From positions 1 through 64,000 of the forward strand of contig DASXNV010000110.1 of assembly GCA_036494815.1 (NCBI GenBank): a stretch of 64,000 bases of DNA, read 5' to 3'. The position numbers were made by a program, and so were the translations under genes. This stretch comes from Poindextera sp036494815. GTDB taxonomy: Bacteria; Pseudomonadota; Alphaproteobacteria; Caulobacterales; Caulobacteraceae. Positions 35,351 to 45,533 of this stretch are shown here, in pieces. The stretch's first letter is position 1, and every line of letters begins with the position of its first letter. Below the pieces are notes generated by a model. It ran no database searches and was not told the origin of the DNA. It saw nothing but the letters and a program-made list of their open reading frames with translations.

Positions 35351-37252
35351 TCAGATCCGTCCGCTGCGTTCAAGCTCAGCGATGATCTGATCGGCGGCCT
35401 GTTGCGCGGTCAGGGCCTTGGTGGAGACGGTGAGTTCCGCTGCTTCCGGCGCTTCATAGGGCGAACTGACCCCAGTGAAGTGGGCGATCTGGCCGTCCAG
35501 AGCCTTGGCGTAAAGTCCCTTCGGATCCCGGCGGATACAGTCTTCCAGCGGCGTATCGACAAAAATCTCGACGAATTCTCCCGGGGCGAACAGTTCGCGC
35601 ACCATGCGTCGCTCGGCATGGAACGGTGAAATGAACGAGCACAAGACGATCGAACCGGCCTCGACGAACAGCTTGGCCACTTCGCCCACCCGGCGGATAT
35701 TCTCCACCCGCTCGGCGTCGGAGAAGCCCAGGTCGCGGTTAAGCCCGTGGCGGACATTGTCCCCATCGAGCAGGAAGGTGCGGACGCCACGGTCATGCAA
35801 TTCGCGCTCGACAAGATTGGCGATGGTCGATTTGCCGGAGCCGGACAGGCCGGTGAACCACAACGCCGCGGGCTTGTGGCCATTCAGCCGCTGGCGGTCC
35901 TCGCGGCTGACCAGCAGCGCCTGGCGGTGAATATTGGCGGCGCGGCGCAGGCCGAAATCGATCATCCCGGCGCCGACCGTGGCGTTGGTATAGCGATCGA
36001 CCAGGATAAAGGCGCCGGTCTCTCGGTTCTCCGCATAGGGATCGAAGGCCACGGGCGAAGCGGCCGACAGATTGCAGACCCCAATCTCGTTGAGCGTCAG
36101 GGTGCGCCCGGCCAACTGCTCCAGGGTGTCCACATCCACCCGATGCTTCAAGGATGTGACCTTGACCGGCACATAGCGGGTGCCGATCCGCATCAGGTAA
36201 GGGCGGCCCGGCAGCAGAGGCTCGTCACCCATCCAGAGGACGTGGGCGGCGAACTGGTCGGCGACTTCGGGCCGTTCGGTGGGCGGACAGAGCAGGTCGC
36301 CGCGGGCGACATCCACCTCGTCGGCCAGGGTCAGGGTGACGGCGTCGCCGGCCCGCGCCTCGGCAAGGTCGCCGTCATAGGTGACGATGCGGCTGACCGT
36401 GGTCTCGCGGCCAGAGGCGGCGACAGTGACCCGATCACCAGGGCGCACGGTTCCCGAAGCGACCGTGCCGGAAAAGCCGCGAAAATCGAGATCGGGCCGG
36501 TTGACCCATTGCACCGGAAAGCGGAACGGCTTGGCCGCCGTGTCGCTCTCCACGTCGATGGTTTCCAGATGGCCGATCAGGGTCGGCCCCTGATACCAGG
36601 GGGTGTGGGCCGACGGCCAGGTGACATTGTCGCCATGGCGAGCGGACATGGGGATCGGCGTGATCGAGGCGAAGCCCAGATCCTTGGCGAAGCTCATGTA
36701 GTCCACGACGATCTGGTTGAAGATCGCCTGGTCGTATTCCATCAGGTCGATCTTGTTCACCGCCAGCACCACATGGCGTACGCCCAGCAGCGAGCAGATG
36801 AAGCTGTGCCGCTTGGTCTGGGTCAGCAGGCCCTTGCGCGCATCGACCAGGATCACCGCCAGGTCGGCGTTGGAGGCGCCGGTGGCCATGTTGCGGGTAT
36901 ATTGCTCATGCCCGGGGGTGTCGGCGACGATGAAGCTGCGCCGATCCGTGGTGAAGAAGCGATAGGCCACATCGATGGTGATGCCCTGCTGCCGCTCGGC
37001 CTCCAGGCCATCCACCAGCAGCGCAAGGTCCAGATCCTCGCCGGTGGTGCCATGGCGGCGGCTGTCGCGCTCCAGGGCGGCCAGGTGATCGTCCAGGATC
37101 AGCTTGGAATCGTAGAGCAGGCGGCCGATCAGGGTCGACTTGCCGTCGTCCACCGAGCCGCAGGTCAAAAAACGCAGAAGGCCGCGCTGGGCGATGTCGG
37201 GCGTTGTGGCCACGGTCGGCGCAACGAGGAGTTCGGTTTGTGCGCCGTCCAT
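35351..37252 (-). CDS. cysN: Bifunctional sulfate adenylyltransferase subunit 1/APS kinase
   Basis: 633 residues, a CysN-CysC fusion. The GTPase part has P-loop GSVDDGKST (about 32-40), DTPGHEQYTRN and NKIDLMEYD, then EF-Tu-like barrel domains. The APS kinase part begins near residue 460 with a second P-loop GLSGSGKST, then DGDNVRHGLNRDLGF and the C-terminal FTGVSSPYE. With CysD it forms ATP sulfurylase (sulfate + ATP to APS) driven by GTP; the kinase part makes PAPS. Its ATG overlaps the cysD stop by one base, so the pair is translationally coupled. Confidence 0.97.
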   Translation of the reverse strand: MDGAQTELLVAPTVATTPDIAQRGLLRFLTCGSVDDGKSTLIGRLLYDSKLILDDHLAALERDSRRHGTTGEDLDLALLVDGLEAERQQGITIDVAYRFFTTDRRSFIVADTPGHEQYTRNMATGASNADLAVILVDARKGLLTQTKRHSFICSLLGVRHVVLAVNKIDLMEYDQAIFNQIVVDYMSFAKDLGFASITPIPMSARHGDNVTWPSAHTPWYQGPTLIGHLETIDVESDTAAKPFRFPVQWVNRPDLDFRGFSGTVASGTVRPGDRVTVAASGRETTVSRIVTYDGDLAEARAGDAVTLTLADEVDVARGDLLCPPTERPEVADQFAAHVLWMGDEPLLPGRPYLMRIGTRYVPVKVTSLKHRVDVDTLEQLAGRTLTLNEIGVCNLSAASPVAFDPYAENRETGAFILVDRYTNATVGAGMIDFGLRRAANIHRQALLVSREDRQRLNGHKPAALWFTGLSGSGKSTIANLVERELHDRGVRTFLLDGDNVRHGLNRDLGFSDAERVENIRRVGEVAKLFVEAGSIVLCSFISPFHAERRMVRELFAPGEFVEIFVDTPLEDCIRRDPKGLYAKALDGQIAHFTGVSSPYEAPEAAELTVSTKALTAQQAADQIIAELERSGRI

Positions 37253-38193
37253 CAGAAATACCCCTCGCGCTTTTTCTTCTCCATCGACGCCGACTCGTCG
37301 GAATCGATCAACCGACCCTCGCGTTCGGAACTGCGCGAGGCGCGCATCTCACCGATGATGTCATCAAGGTTGTCGGCATGGGATTCCACCGCGGCGCTGA
37401 GCGGATAGCAGCCGAGCGAGCGGAACCGGACCCAGCGGGTCTCCTCGACTTCGCCGGGCAACAGCGGCATGCGATCGTCGTCGCGCATGATCAACAAACC
37501 GTCGCGGCGCACCACGGGCCGCGGCGCGGCGAAATAGAGCGGCACCACGGGAATGGCTTCGGCTCGGGTGTATTCCCAGATGTCGAGTTCGGTCCAATTG
37601 GACAGGGGAAAGACGCGGATGGTCTCGCCCTTGTTGATCCGGGTGTTGTAGAGGCGCCAAAGCTCGGGCCGCTGGTTGCGCGGGTCCCACACGTGGCCGG
37701 CGGAGCGGAACGAAAAGATGCGCTCCTTGGCCCGGCTCTTTTCCTCGTCGCGCCGCGCGCCGCCGAAAGCCGCGTCGAAGCCGTACTTGTCCAAGGCCTG
37801 TTTCAGGCCCTCGGTCTTCATCACCTGGGTGTGGACGGAGGAGCCCGACGCGATCGGATTGATCCCGCGCGCCAGGCCCTCTTCATTGATGTGCACGATC
37901 AGTTTGACGCCATAGCGCTCGGCCACCGTGTCGCGATGGCGGATCATGTCCTGGAACTTCCAGGTCGTATCCACGTGCAGCAGTGGGAAGGGCGGCTTCG
38001 ACGGATAGAAGGCCTTGGCCGCCAAATGCAGCATCACGCCAGAATCCTTGCCGATCGAATAGAGCATGACCGGATTATCGAAGGCGGCGGCGACCTCGCG
38101 GATGATCTCGATGGATTCCGCTTCCAGGCGCTTGAGATGGGCTGAGAGTGGCCGGCGATCTGTAGCGCCAATAGGATTGGAAACGGCGGGCAT
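37252..38193 (-). CDS. cysD: Sulfate adenylyltransferase subunit 2
   Basis: 313 residues of the PAPS reductase/PP-loop superfamily. PP-loop variant YSIGKDSGVMLHLA (about 45-58), KTEGLKQALDKYGFDAAFGGARRDEEKSRAKER (in parts) and PLSNWTELDIWEYTRAE are diagnostic. It catalyses adenylyl transfer to sulfate with CysN. AAGGAG lies 11 nt before ATG 38193. The C-terminal tail MEKKKREGYF is the typical end. First gene of the cysD-cysNC operon; a 118-bp gap separates it from the histidine kinase gene upstream. Confidence 0.97.
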   Translation of the reverse strand: MPAVSNPIGATDRRPLSAHLKRLEAESIEIIREVAAAFDNPVMLYSIGKDSGVMLHLAAKAFYPSKPPFPLLHVDTTWKFQDMIRHRDTVAERYGVKLIVHINEEGLARGINPIASGSSVHTQVMKTEGLKQALDKYGFDAAFGGARRDEEKSRAKERIFSFRSAGHVWDPRNQRPELWRLYNTRINKGETIRVFPLSNWTELDIWEYTRAEAIPVVPLYFAAPRPVVRRDGLLIMRDDDRMPLLPGEVEETRWVRFRSLGCYPLSAAVESHADNLDDIIGEMRASRSSEREGRLIDSDESASMEKKKREGYF

Positions 38194-38311
38194 CGAACAG
38201 TGAACTCCTTCCCCGCGCTGACTCTGCGCTCGCGGAATTGTGGTCCAATACAGCCAATGGCTCCGGCTCGCAGCGCATCTTATCTCGCCCGCGGGATAGA
38301 GAAGCTAATAA

Positions 38312-39685
38312 TCAGATCGGCGCCAAGGGCAGGGACACGCGCGCCGTCAGTCCGCCACCGGAACGATTGTGCAATGTGGCGTCGCCGCCATGGGCGCGGC
38401 TGATCGAGCGGACCACGGGCAAGCCGAGCCCGATGCCGCCGGTGTCGCGGGATCGCGAGGTTTCGCGGCGATAGAAGGGTTCGAACACCCGCTCCCATTC
38501 CGCCTCGGGAATGCCGGGGCCCTTGTCGTCGATCTCGACCACGGCGCAGCCGTCTTCGGCGAAGACCCGAACGCGGGCCGCCGCGCCAAACTTGATGGCA
38601 TTGTCCAAGAGGTTGTTGAACAGCCGCCGCAGATCGACCGGATCGCCTTCGACCACCACGCGCTCGGCGTGGTCGACCGCTACGTCCAGGCCGGTCTCGC
38701 TCATTTCGTCGGCCAGGCTTTCCAGCAGCGAGGACAGCTCCAGCTTGGCCCGGTCGGAGCGCTTGGACGCGTCGCGCACGAAGGCCAGGGTGCCGGAGAT
38801 CATGGCCTCCATCTCGGCGATATCGGCCGCCATCTTCTCCCTCACGCCCTCCGGTGCGTCCTCCAGACGAAAGCGCAGGCGGGTGAGCGGCGTGCGCAGG
38901 TCGTGGGCGATGGCGCCCACCATGGCGGTGCGGTCATCCACATAGCGCGCCAGGCGTTCCTGCATCTCGTTGAAGGCGCGCACGGCCACCCCCACCTCGG
39001 CCGGACCGCGCAGGGTCAAGGGCGGCGCGCGCGGGTCGCGGCCCAGCCGCTCGGCCGCCGAGGCGAAGGCGGCGATGGGCGCGGCCAGACGCCGGGCGAA
39101 CAGATAGGCCAGGGGGATCAGGGCGATCAGGCTCAGGCCCAGCCACAGGAGCAGGCGCCGCTGCCAGGGCGTAGGCCGCAAGGTGTGCTTGGGCTCCACG
39201 ATCAGCCAGCGACCGTCCGGTTCATGTACGGAGACGGAAAACGGCGCGATGACGAAATGATCGTCCGCCAGGCGCCCATCGCGCGCGATCTGGCTGCGGA
39301 TCAGGCGGATCGCTCGCCGGTCCGGATAGTGGGGAAAATCCACATAGATGGCGATCTTGTCCGGCGTTATGCCGATCAGGTCGCCCAGTTCATGCCGATG
39401 AAGCGCCATTTCCCGGGGGTCGAAATCCGCGCCGCGGGCCGGACGATCGGTGAAGCTCATGGTCAGGGGAGGGCGGTCCGTGGCGGGACCTTGCCGACCG
39501 GTCTTGATATATTGGGCGATCTCGCCGACCCGGTAGAAGTCCGGCACCGGCGGCGGCAGATTGAAGATCACCAGCAGATTGATGGCGATCGCCGACAACA
39601 GGCTGAGCACGCTGAGCGCCAGGGTCTGGACGAACAGGGTCGCCGTCGGCGGTCCACGGCGCGAGGCGCCGCTTTCTGGGGTCAT
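38312..39685 (-). CDS. EnvZ-like sensor histidine kinase
   Basis: 457 residues. Two membrane segments (about 18-42 and 175-196) flank a ~130-residue periplasmic sensor. HAMP (about 197-248) is followed by HisKA with H261 in AIAHDLRTPLTRL and HATPase motifs NLLDNAIKFG, DKGPGIP and GIGLGLPVV. The FEPFYRRE block is typical of EnvZ-type kinases. Its start overlaps the response regulator stop by 4 nt (ATGA). The signal is unknown; the downstream neighbour is cysD. Confidence 0.94.
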   Translation of the reverse strand: MTPESGASRRGPPTATLFVQTLALSVLSLLSAIAINLLVIFNLPPPVPDFYRVGEIAQYIKTGRQGPATDRPPLTMSFTDRPARGADFDPREMALHRHELGDLIGITPDKIAIYVDFPHYPDRRAIRLIRSQIARDGRLADDHFVIAPFSVSVHEPDGRWLIVEPKHTLRPTPWQRRLLLWLGLSLIALIPLAYLFARRLAAPIAAFASAAERLGRDPRAPPLTLRGPAEVGVAVRAFNEMQERLARYVDDRTAMVGAIAHDLRTPLTRLRFRLEDAPEGVREKMAADIAEMEAMISGTLAFVRDASKRSDRAKLELSSLLESLADEMSETGLDVAVDHAERVVVEGDPVDLRRLFNNLLDNAIKFGAAARVRVFAEDGCAVVEIDDKGPGIPEAEWERVFEPFYRRETSRSRDTGGIGLGLPVVRSISRAHGGDATLHNRSGGGLTARVSLPLAPI

Positions 39686-40428
39686 GAGCGGGTGACGCGA
39701 GGGGTGAACACATAGCCCTCGTTGCGGATGGTCCGGATCAGCTCCTGGCCGCCGACGCCGTCGTCCAGCTTGCGGCGCAGCCGGCTGATCTGCACGTCGA
39801 TGGCCCGGTCATAGGCGTCGCTGTCGGGGCCGCGGGCCAGGTCCAGCAGCCGGTCGCGGGTCAGCACGCGCTGGGGCCGCTCGATGAAGGCCTGCAGCAG
39901 GGTGAACTCGCCGCTGGACAGATTGACGATTACCCCCTGGGGCGAGCGCAGCTCGCGACGCACCAGATCCAGCCGCCAGCCGGCGAAGCTGCAGCCCGCG
40001 CCCAGCGGCGGCTCGGCCGTGGTCTTGGGCTCCTGCCGCCGACGCAGCACCGCGCGGATGCGCGCCAGCAGTTCGCGGGGATTGCAGGGCTTGGGCAGAT
40101 AGTCGTCGGCCCCCAGCTCCAGCCCGATGATGCGGTCGGTCTCGTCGCCCATGGCGCTGAGCATGATGATGGCCGGGCTTTCGCCGCCCGCCATGCGCCG
40201 ACAGATGGCCAGGCCGTCTTCCCCGGGCAGCATGATGTCGAGCACGATCAGATCGACGGTGCTGCGGCTGAGCACCGCTTCCATCTCCGGCGCGTCGGCG
40301 GCGGTCTCCACCGCATAGCCGTGGCGGCGCAGAAATTCGGAGACGGCGTCGCGAATGCCGGGGTCGTCATCGACCATCAGCAGGTGAGCGAGCGGGTCGT
40401 GGTCGGTGCGGCTCACGCCGGCTTGCAT
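39682..40428 (-). CDS. OmpR/PhoB-family response regulator
   Basis: 248 residues. Receiver with MVDDD, phospho-acceptor D64 (VLDIMLPGEDG) and PKPCNPREL, then a winged-helix output domain ending in DVQISRLRRKLDDG...IRTIRNEGYVFTP. ATG 40428 has GGAG 8 nt upstream; ATG 40440 is an alternative adding four residues. It is first gene of the kinase/regulator pair. Target genes are not evident from the window. Confidence 0.94.
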   Translation of the reverse strand: MQAGVSRTDHDPLAHLLMVDDDPGIRDAVSEFLRRHGYAVETAADAPEMEAVLSRSTVDLIVLDIMLPGEDGLAICRRMAGGESPAIIMLSAMGDETDRIIGLELGADDYLPKPCNPRELLARIRAVLRRRQEPKTTAEPPLGAGCSFAGWRLDLVRRELRSPQGVIVNLSSGEFTLLQAFIERPQRVLTRDRLLDLARGPDSDAYDRAIDVQISRLRRKLDDGVGGQELIRTIRNEGYVFTPRVTRS

Positions 40429-40496
40429 GTCTGGCTCCATGTCGCCCTTATCCCAGAAGGCGATAACATTCGGATTTCAAGTCTGTAATCGCGCGC

Positions 40497-41192
40497 TCAA
40501 GCCCCAAGCTCTTTGGCCATATCAAGGGCTTCATCGGACACGAAGGGGTTGAGTTGGCGCTCGGCGCCAAAGGTGGACATGGGGCCATGGCCCGGCACGA
40601 AGCGGACATTGCCGCCCAGGGGCCACAGCTTGCCGGTGATCGAGGCGATCAACTGGTTGTAGTCGCCCCGCGGAAAATCGGTGCGCCCGATCGAGCCCTG
40701 GAACAGCACATCGCCCACCTGGGCGAACTGGGCCTCGCGATGGAAAAAGACGATGTGGCCGGGCGTGTGGCCGGGGGTGTGCAACACCTCGAACTGCGTC
40801 TCGCCCAAGGTGACCACGTCGCCGTCGTCCAGCCAGCGGTCGGGGGTGAAGCTGCGCGCGTCGGGCATGCCATAGCGGCGGCCACTGTCTTCGATCTGGT
40901 CGATCCAGAACTGGTCGTCCCGGTGCGGGCCTTCGATCGGAACCCCGGTGGCGGCCTTGAGCGCCGCCGTGCCGCCGGCGTGATCCAGATGGCCGTGTGT
41001 GATCCAGATCTTCTCGAGCGTCAGGCCCTGGTTCTCGATAGCGCCGAGCAACCTTTGGACCTCGCCGCCCGGATCGATCACCGCCGCCTTCAGGGTCTTC
41101 ACGCACCAGACGATGGTGCAGTTCTGCTGCAAGGGCGTGACCGGGGCGATCACGGCCTTGATGGGCAGGGTTTCGGCTTGCGGTGCAGTCAT
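40497..41192 (-). CDS. Metallo-beta-lactamase-fold hydrolase (glyoxalase II-like)
   Basis: 231 residues. The zinc motif THGHLDHAGG (HxHxDH), LHTPGHTPGHI, GDVLFQGSIGRTDFP and the terminal VPGHGPMSTFGAERQLNPF define the YcbL/glyoxalase II-like group that hydrolyses thioesters or related substrates. Cytosolic. ATG 41192 begins the conserved domain; the frame remains open further upstream but that part is antisense to hrpB. It is divergent from hrpB. Confidence 0.92.
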   Translation of the reverse strand: MTAPQAETLPIKAVIAPVTPLQQNCTIVWCVKTLKAAVIDPGGEVQRLLGAIENQGLTLEKIWITHGHLDHAGGTAALKAATGVPIEGPHRDDQFWIDQIEDSGRRYGMPDARSFTPDRWLDDGDVVTLGETQFEVLHTPGHTPGHIVFFHREAQFAQVGDVLFQGSIGRTDFPRGDYNQLIASITGKLWPLGGNVRFVPGHGPMSTFGAERQLNPFVSDEALDMAKELGA

Positions 41193-41291
41193 CAGGCTTC
41201 CGTGGCGAACTGGCGGTGTCGAGACCTTAGAATAGGCGCGTGATCGGCGATCACCAAACCGGCGTCCCGCCAGGGATTGGCCGGGCGGGAG

Positions 41292-43763
41292 ATGACGTTT
41301 GGCTTCGACCCCTCTATGGCTGCAACCATGTTGCCGATCCACGAGGTTTTGCCCGCGCTGAAATCCCTCCTCGCGGCGCAAAACTGCGCGGTGGTCGTCG
41401 CCCCGCCCGGCGCCGGCAAGACCACGGTCGTCCCCCTGGCGTTGATGGACGAGGCCTGGGCGGGCGGTGGCAAGCTGATCGTGCTGGAGCCCCGGCGGCT
41501 GGCCGCGCGGGCGGCGGCGGCGCGCATGGCCTGGACCTTGGGCGAACCGGTGGGGCAGACCGTGGGCTTTCGTGTCCGTCTCGAATCCAAGGTCTCGGCC
41601 CGCACCCGCATCGAGGTGGTCACCGAGGGCGTGTTCTCGCGCATGATCACCGACGATCCGGCCCTGGATGGGGTCAGCGCGGTGCTGTTCGACGAGTTCC
41701 ACGAGCGCAGCCTGGACGCCGACCTGGGCCTGGCCTTCGCCCGCGACAGCCAGACCCTGCTGCGCCCCGATCTGCGCCTGATCGTCATGTCCGCGACCCT
41801 GGACGGCGCCGCTGTCTCGCGTCTGCTGGACGAGGCGCCCATCGTCGAGAGCCTGGGCCGCAGCTTCGAGGTCGAGACCCGCTATCTTGGCCGCGACGCG
41901 CGCCTGTCCATCGAAGACCAGACCGTTCGCGCCGTGCGCAAGGCCTTGGCGGAAGAGCAGGGCGGGGTGCTGGTGTTCCTGCCGGGCCAGGGCGAGATCC
42001 TGCGGGTGGCCGAACGCCTGGCCGAGCGGCTCACCGATCCGTCGGTGGAAATTGCGCCGCTCTACGGCGCCCTGGACCCCAAGGACCAGGATCGCGCCAT
42101 CACCTCGCCTGGGCCGGGACAGCGCAAGGTGGTCCTGGCCAGTTCCATCGCTGAAACCAGCCTGACTATCGCCGGCGTGCGGGTGGTGATCGATTCCGGC
42201 CAGGCCCGGGTTCCCCGCTACGATCCGGCCAGCGGCCTGACCCGGCTGGTCACGGTGCGGGTTTCGCGGGCCTCCGCCGACCAGCGCCGGGGCCGGGCGG
42301 GCCGGACCGAGCCCGGCGTCTGCTATCGCCTGTGGGACGAGCCTGAAACCCGCGCCCTGGTCGCTTTCGAACGCCCGGAGATCCTGGAGACCGACCTGTC
42401 GCGCCTGGCCCTGGACCTGGCCCGCTGGGGCGCCCGCAACGCCGAAAGCCTCAGCTTCCTCGACCGCCCGCCGGTGGCGGCCATGGCTGAGGCGCGCGCC
42501 CTGCTGATTCGCATGGACGCCTTGGACGAGGCCGGCGGCCTCACCGCACACGGCCGGGCCATGGGCGAGCTGCCCCTGCCGCCGCGCCTGGCCCATATGG
42601 TGCTGATTGGCGCGGCCAAGGGCGCCGGCCGCCGCGCGGCGCGCATCGCCGCCCTGCTTACCGAACGCGGCCTGGGCGGACGCCAGGTCGACCTGGCGGC
42701 GCGGCTGGACGGTTTCGCCCGCGACTCCAGCCCTCGCGCCAATGCCGCCGCCGGCCTGGCGGACCGCTGGGCCCGGATCGCCGGGCGAGCAGGGAGAGAT
42801 GAGCCCATCGACGACGGCCTGTTGCTCGCCGAGGCCTTCCCGGAGCGCATCGCCAAGGCTCGGGGCAAGCCGGGCGAATTTCAACTGGTCAGCGGCCGTG
42901 GCGTGATCCTCGACCCGGCCGACGCCCTGGCGCGCGAGACCTGGCTGGCCATCGCCGAACTGGGCGGCGGCGACGCCCGCGACCGCGTCCTCCTGGCCGC
43001 CCGCCTGGACGAGGCGGCGCTGATGGACGCCTTCGCCGCGCGCATGGTCCGCGAAGAGCGCCTGGAATCCGGCGCCGGCGGCAAGCTGCGGGCCAAGGAG
43101 ACCCTACGGCTCGGCCGGCTGGTGGTGGAAGAGCGGCTGATCAACGACCCGGACCCGGCCCTGATTCGCACGGCGTTGCTGGATGAGGTGCGCCGGCGCG
43201 GGCTCGCCGCCCTGCCGTGGGGGGCGGCGTCCAAGGCCCTGCGCGCCCGAGCGGCTTTTCTGGCGGCCGGGCAGGGCGATGCTCCGGCCCTGGACGACGA
43301 GGCGCTGATGGCGCGCCTGGCCGATTGGCTGGAGCCGCTGCTCAACCGCAAGACCTCTTTGGAGGCGCTACGGGCGTCCGACCTGGACGACGCCCTGCGC
43401 GGCCTGATTCCCTGGGAACAGCAACGGCGCCTGGACGCCGAGGCGCCAGCCCGCTGGACCGCACCCACCGGCTCGACCCACGCCATTGACTATGAGGCCG
43501 AGGGCGGCCCGCGCGTCGATATCCGCGTGCAGGAACTGTTCGGCCTGTCGGTCCATCCGACCGTGGGGCGCGGCATGCCCCTGACGTTAGCCCTATTGTC
43601 GCCGGCTCATCGGCCCATCCAGCTCACCAAGGATCTGCCAGGTTTCTGGAGCGGTTCGTGGAGCGATGTGCGCAAGGACATGCGCGGCCGCTATCCCAAA
43701 CATGTCTGGCCCGAAGCGCCCGCCACCGCGGCGTCCACCACCCGGGCCAAGCCTCGCGGCTAG
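41292..43763 (+). CDS. hrpB: ATP-dependent helicase HrpB
   Basis: 823-residue DEAH-type helicase. Walker A APPGAGKTTVV, motif II LFDEFHERS (DEFH rather than DEAH), SATLDG, LASSIAETSLTI and motif VI QRRGRAGR are in order. The C-terminal HrpB-specific domain ends in PGFWSGSWSDVRKDMRGRYPKH. RNA or DNA remodelling role; exact substrate in bacteria is poorly defined. The start is uncertain: ATG 41292, 41316 and 41328 are all in frame without a well-spaced ribosome site. Confidence 0.93.
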   Translation: MTFGFDPSMAATMLPIHEVLPALKSLLAAQNCAVVVAPPGAGKTTVVPLALMDEAWAGGGKLIVLEPRRLAARAAAARMAWTLGEPVGQTVGFRVRLESKVSARTRIEVVTEGVFSRMITDDPALDGVSAVLFDEFHERSLDADLGLAFARDSQTLLRPDLRLIVMSATLDGAAVSRLLDEAPIVESLGRSFEVETRYLGRDARLSIEDQTVRAVRKALAEEQGGVLVFLPGQGEILRVAERLAERLTDPSVEIAPLYGALDPKDQDRAITSPGPGQRKVVLASSIAETSLTIAGVRVVIDSGQARVPRYDPASGLTRLVTVRVSRASADQRRGRAGRTEPGVCYRLWDEPETRALVAFERPEILETDLSRLALDLARWGARNAESLSFLDRPPVAAMAEARALLIRMDALDEAGGLTAHGRAMGELPLPPRLAHMVLIGAAKGAGRRAARIAALLTERGLGGRQVDLAARLDGFARDSSPRANAAAGLADRWARIAGRAGRDEPIDDGLLLAEAFPERIAKARGKPGEFQLVSGRGVILDPADALARETWLAIAELGGGDARDRVLLAARLDEAALMDAFAARMVREERLESGAGGKLRAKETLRLGRLVVEERLINDPDPALIRTALLDEVRRRGLAALPWGAASKALRARAAFLAAGQGDAPALDDEALMARLADWLEPLLNRKTSLEALRASDLDDALRGLIPWEQQRRLDAEAPARWTAPTGSTHAIDYEAEGGPRVDIRVQELFGLSVHPTVGRGMPLTLALLSPAHRPIQLTKDLPGFWSGSWSDVRKDMRGRYPKHVWPEAPATAASTTRAKPRG

Positions 43764-43913
43764 GCATTTTCTTCCAGATTTCCTTCAGTCCATGGCATGA
43801 AGCAGGGTCTGAGCATGAAGTTGCGACCCGACATTGCCCGATGACGACGGCGCGGCTAGCTTGCGCCTTCCTCGGACAGATTACCGGGTTAATAAAGGAA
43901 TAGGGACAACCAG

Positions 43914-45518
43914 ATGGCGAATGTCGGGGTAGCCGGCCGGGGTATCGGACGAATCTTTTTACGAAAATCGGTCGCCCAGATTCAGTCTGAGCACGAACAT
44001 GGCGAACTGAAGCGCTCTCTGGGCGCGCTGAATCTGGTTCTGCTGGGCATCGGCTGCATCATCGGCACCGGTATCTTCGTCCTGACCGGCCGGGCCGCGG
44101 CCCAGTTCGCCGGCCCAGGCATCATGATCTCCTTCGTCATCACCGGCGTGCTCTGCGCTTTCGTCGCGCTCTGCTACGCCGAGTTGGCGTCGGCGCTGCC
44201 GGTCTCCGGCTCCGCCTATTCCTATACCTACGCCTCCATGGGCGAGGTCGCGGCCTGGATCATGGGGCTGCTGCTGCTCCTGGAATACGGCCTTGCGGCC
44301 TCCACCGTGGCGGTGGGCTGGTCCGGCTATTTCACCAGTCTCCTGCAGGGCATGCACATCTTCATTCCAGCGGCCTTGACCGCCGCGCCTGGGGTGGCGG
44401 TGACCGACGCCGCGGGACACGTGGTGGCCACCGGGATCGTCAATCTGCCGGCGGCCTTGGTGATCGGCGCGGTGACCACCCTGCTGGTCGCCGGGGTCTC
44501 GGAGTCGGCTACGGTCAACAACATCGTGGTCTTCATCAAGCTGACCGTGGTCATCGCCTTCATCATCATCGGCTCGCGTTATGTGCATCCGTCCAACTGG
44601 ACGCCGCTGATTCCGCCGGAAATGCCCGCCAGGCCGGTGGGCACCCCCATGGACATGGGCCATCAGATCGGCCGCGCGCTCTGGGAAGTCATGACCGGCG
44701 CCGGTAAATCGCGCTACGGGATCGGCGGGATCATCCATGCCGCGGCGGTGATCTTCTTCGCCTATCTCGGCTTCGAGGCGGTCTCCACCGCCGGCGCGGA
44801 ATCGCGCAACCCGGCCAGGGACATGCCCATCGGCATCCTGGGCGCCCTGGTTATCTGCACCATCCTCTACATCATGACCTCGGCGGTCCTGGTGGGGATA
44901 GTGCCCTACGCTTCGCTCGATAATCCCGCCCCGATCGCCACCGCCGTCAACCAGATCGGCCTGCCCTGGTTCGGCATCTTCGTGAAGCTTGGGGCCATCG
45001 CCGGGCTTTCCAGCGTGATGCTGGTGCTTCTCTACGGCCAGACCCGCATCTTCTACACCATGTCCAGGGACGGCCTGCTGCCGGCCTCACTGGCCCTGGT
45101 GCACAAGAAGTTCAAGACGCCGTGGGTCAACACCATCATCGTGGGTATCGCCGCGGCCTGCGCTTCGGGCCTTCTGTCCCTCGACGCGCTGTCGGACCTG
45201 TCGAACGTCGGCTCGCTGGCCGCCTTCGCCCTGGTCTGCATCACCGTGCTCTATCTGCGGGTCTCCAATCCGGAGCTCGAGCGCCCGTTCCGCACGCCCC
45301 TGTTCCCGTTCGTCCCGATCGCCGGGGCTGTGATGTGCGCGGTGCTGTTGATGAGCCTGATGGCCACGCCCGCCACCCGGAATTTCTTCCTGATCTATCT
45401 GGCCGGCGGCATCGCTATCTATTTCGTTTTCGGCATGTGGAACTCCAAGCTGGGCAAGGGAGAGTTCATAACCGGCCACGAAGCGGAGCCCATGGAGTTG
45501 CCGCATCGGGAAGGCTAG
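43914..45518 (+). CDS. APC-family amino-acid permease
   Basis: 534-residue inner-membrane transporter with 12 or more hydrophobic segments. The first-helix motif GIGCIIGTGIFVLTG and the block YAELASALPVSGSAYSYTYASMGE (in parts) are characteristic of cationic amino-acid/APC permeases, as is FFAYLGFEAVSTAGAESRNP. Residues at the unwound helix 1 (GTGIF) should bind the amino acid. It has its own leader with GGAATAGGGAC upstream and a hairpin 16 bp after the stop. Substrate not determinable. Confidence 0.93.
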   Translation: MANVGVAGRGIGRIFLRKSVAQIQSEHEHGELKRSLGALNLVLLGIGCIIGTGIFVLTGRAAAQFAGPGIMISFVITGVLCAFVALCYAELASALPVSGSAYSYTYASMGEVAAWIMGLLLLLEYGLAASTVAVGWSGYFTSLLQGMHIFIPAALTAAPGVAVTDAAGHVVATGIVNLPAALVIGAVTTLLVAGVSESATVNNIVVFIKLTVVIAFIIIGSRYVHPSNWTPLIPPEMPARPVGTPMDMGHQIGRALWEVMTGAGKSRYGIGGIIHAAAVIFFAYLGFEAVSTAGAESRNPARDMPIGILGALVICTILYIMTSAVLVGIVPYASLDNPAPIATAVNQIGLPWFGIFVKLGAIAGLSSVMLVLLYGQTRIFYTMSRDGLLPASLALVHKKFKTPWVNTIIVGIAAACASGLLSLDALSDLSNVGSLAAFALVCITVLYLRVSNPELERPFRTPLFPFVPIAGAVMCAVLLMSLMATPATRNFFLIYLAGGIAIYFVFGMWNSKLGKGEFITGHEAEPMELPHREG

Positions 45519-45533
45519 TCCCTGATGAGATAA

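Noticed and set aside
35747..37408. 553-codon plus-strand frame over cysNC
   Set aside because: Antisense to a clearly functional gene with intact catalytic motifs.
38475..38500. GGTTCGAAC as a tRNA T-loop
   Set aside because: It lies inside the histidine kinase reading frame and no cloverleaf can be drawn around it.
41193..42884. N-terminal extension of the metallo-hydrolase frame
   Set aside because: The extension is antisense to hrpB and has no similarity-like features; the domain starts at 41192.
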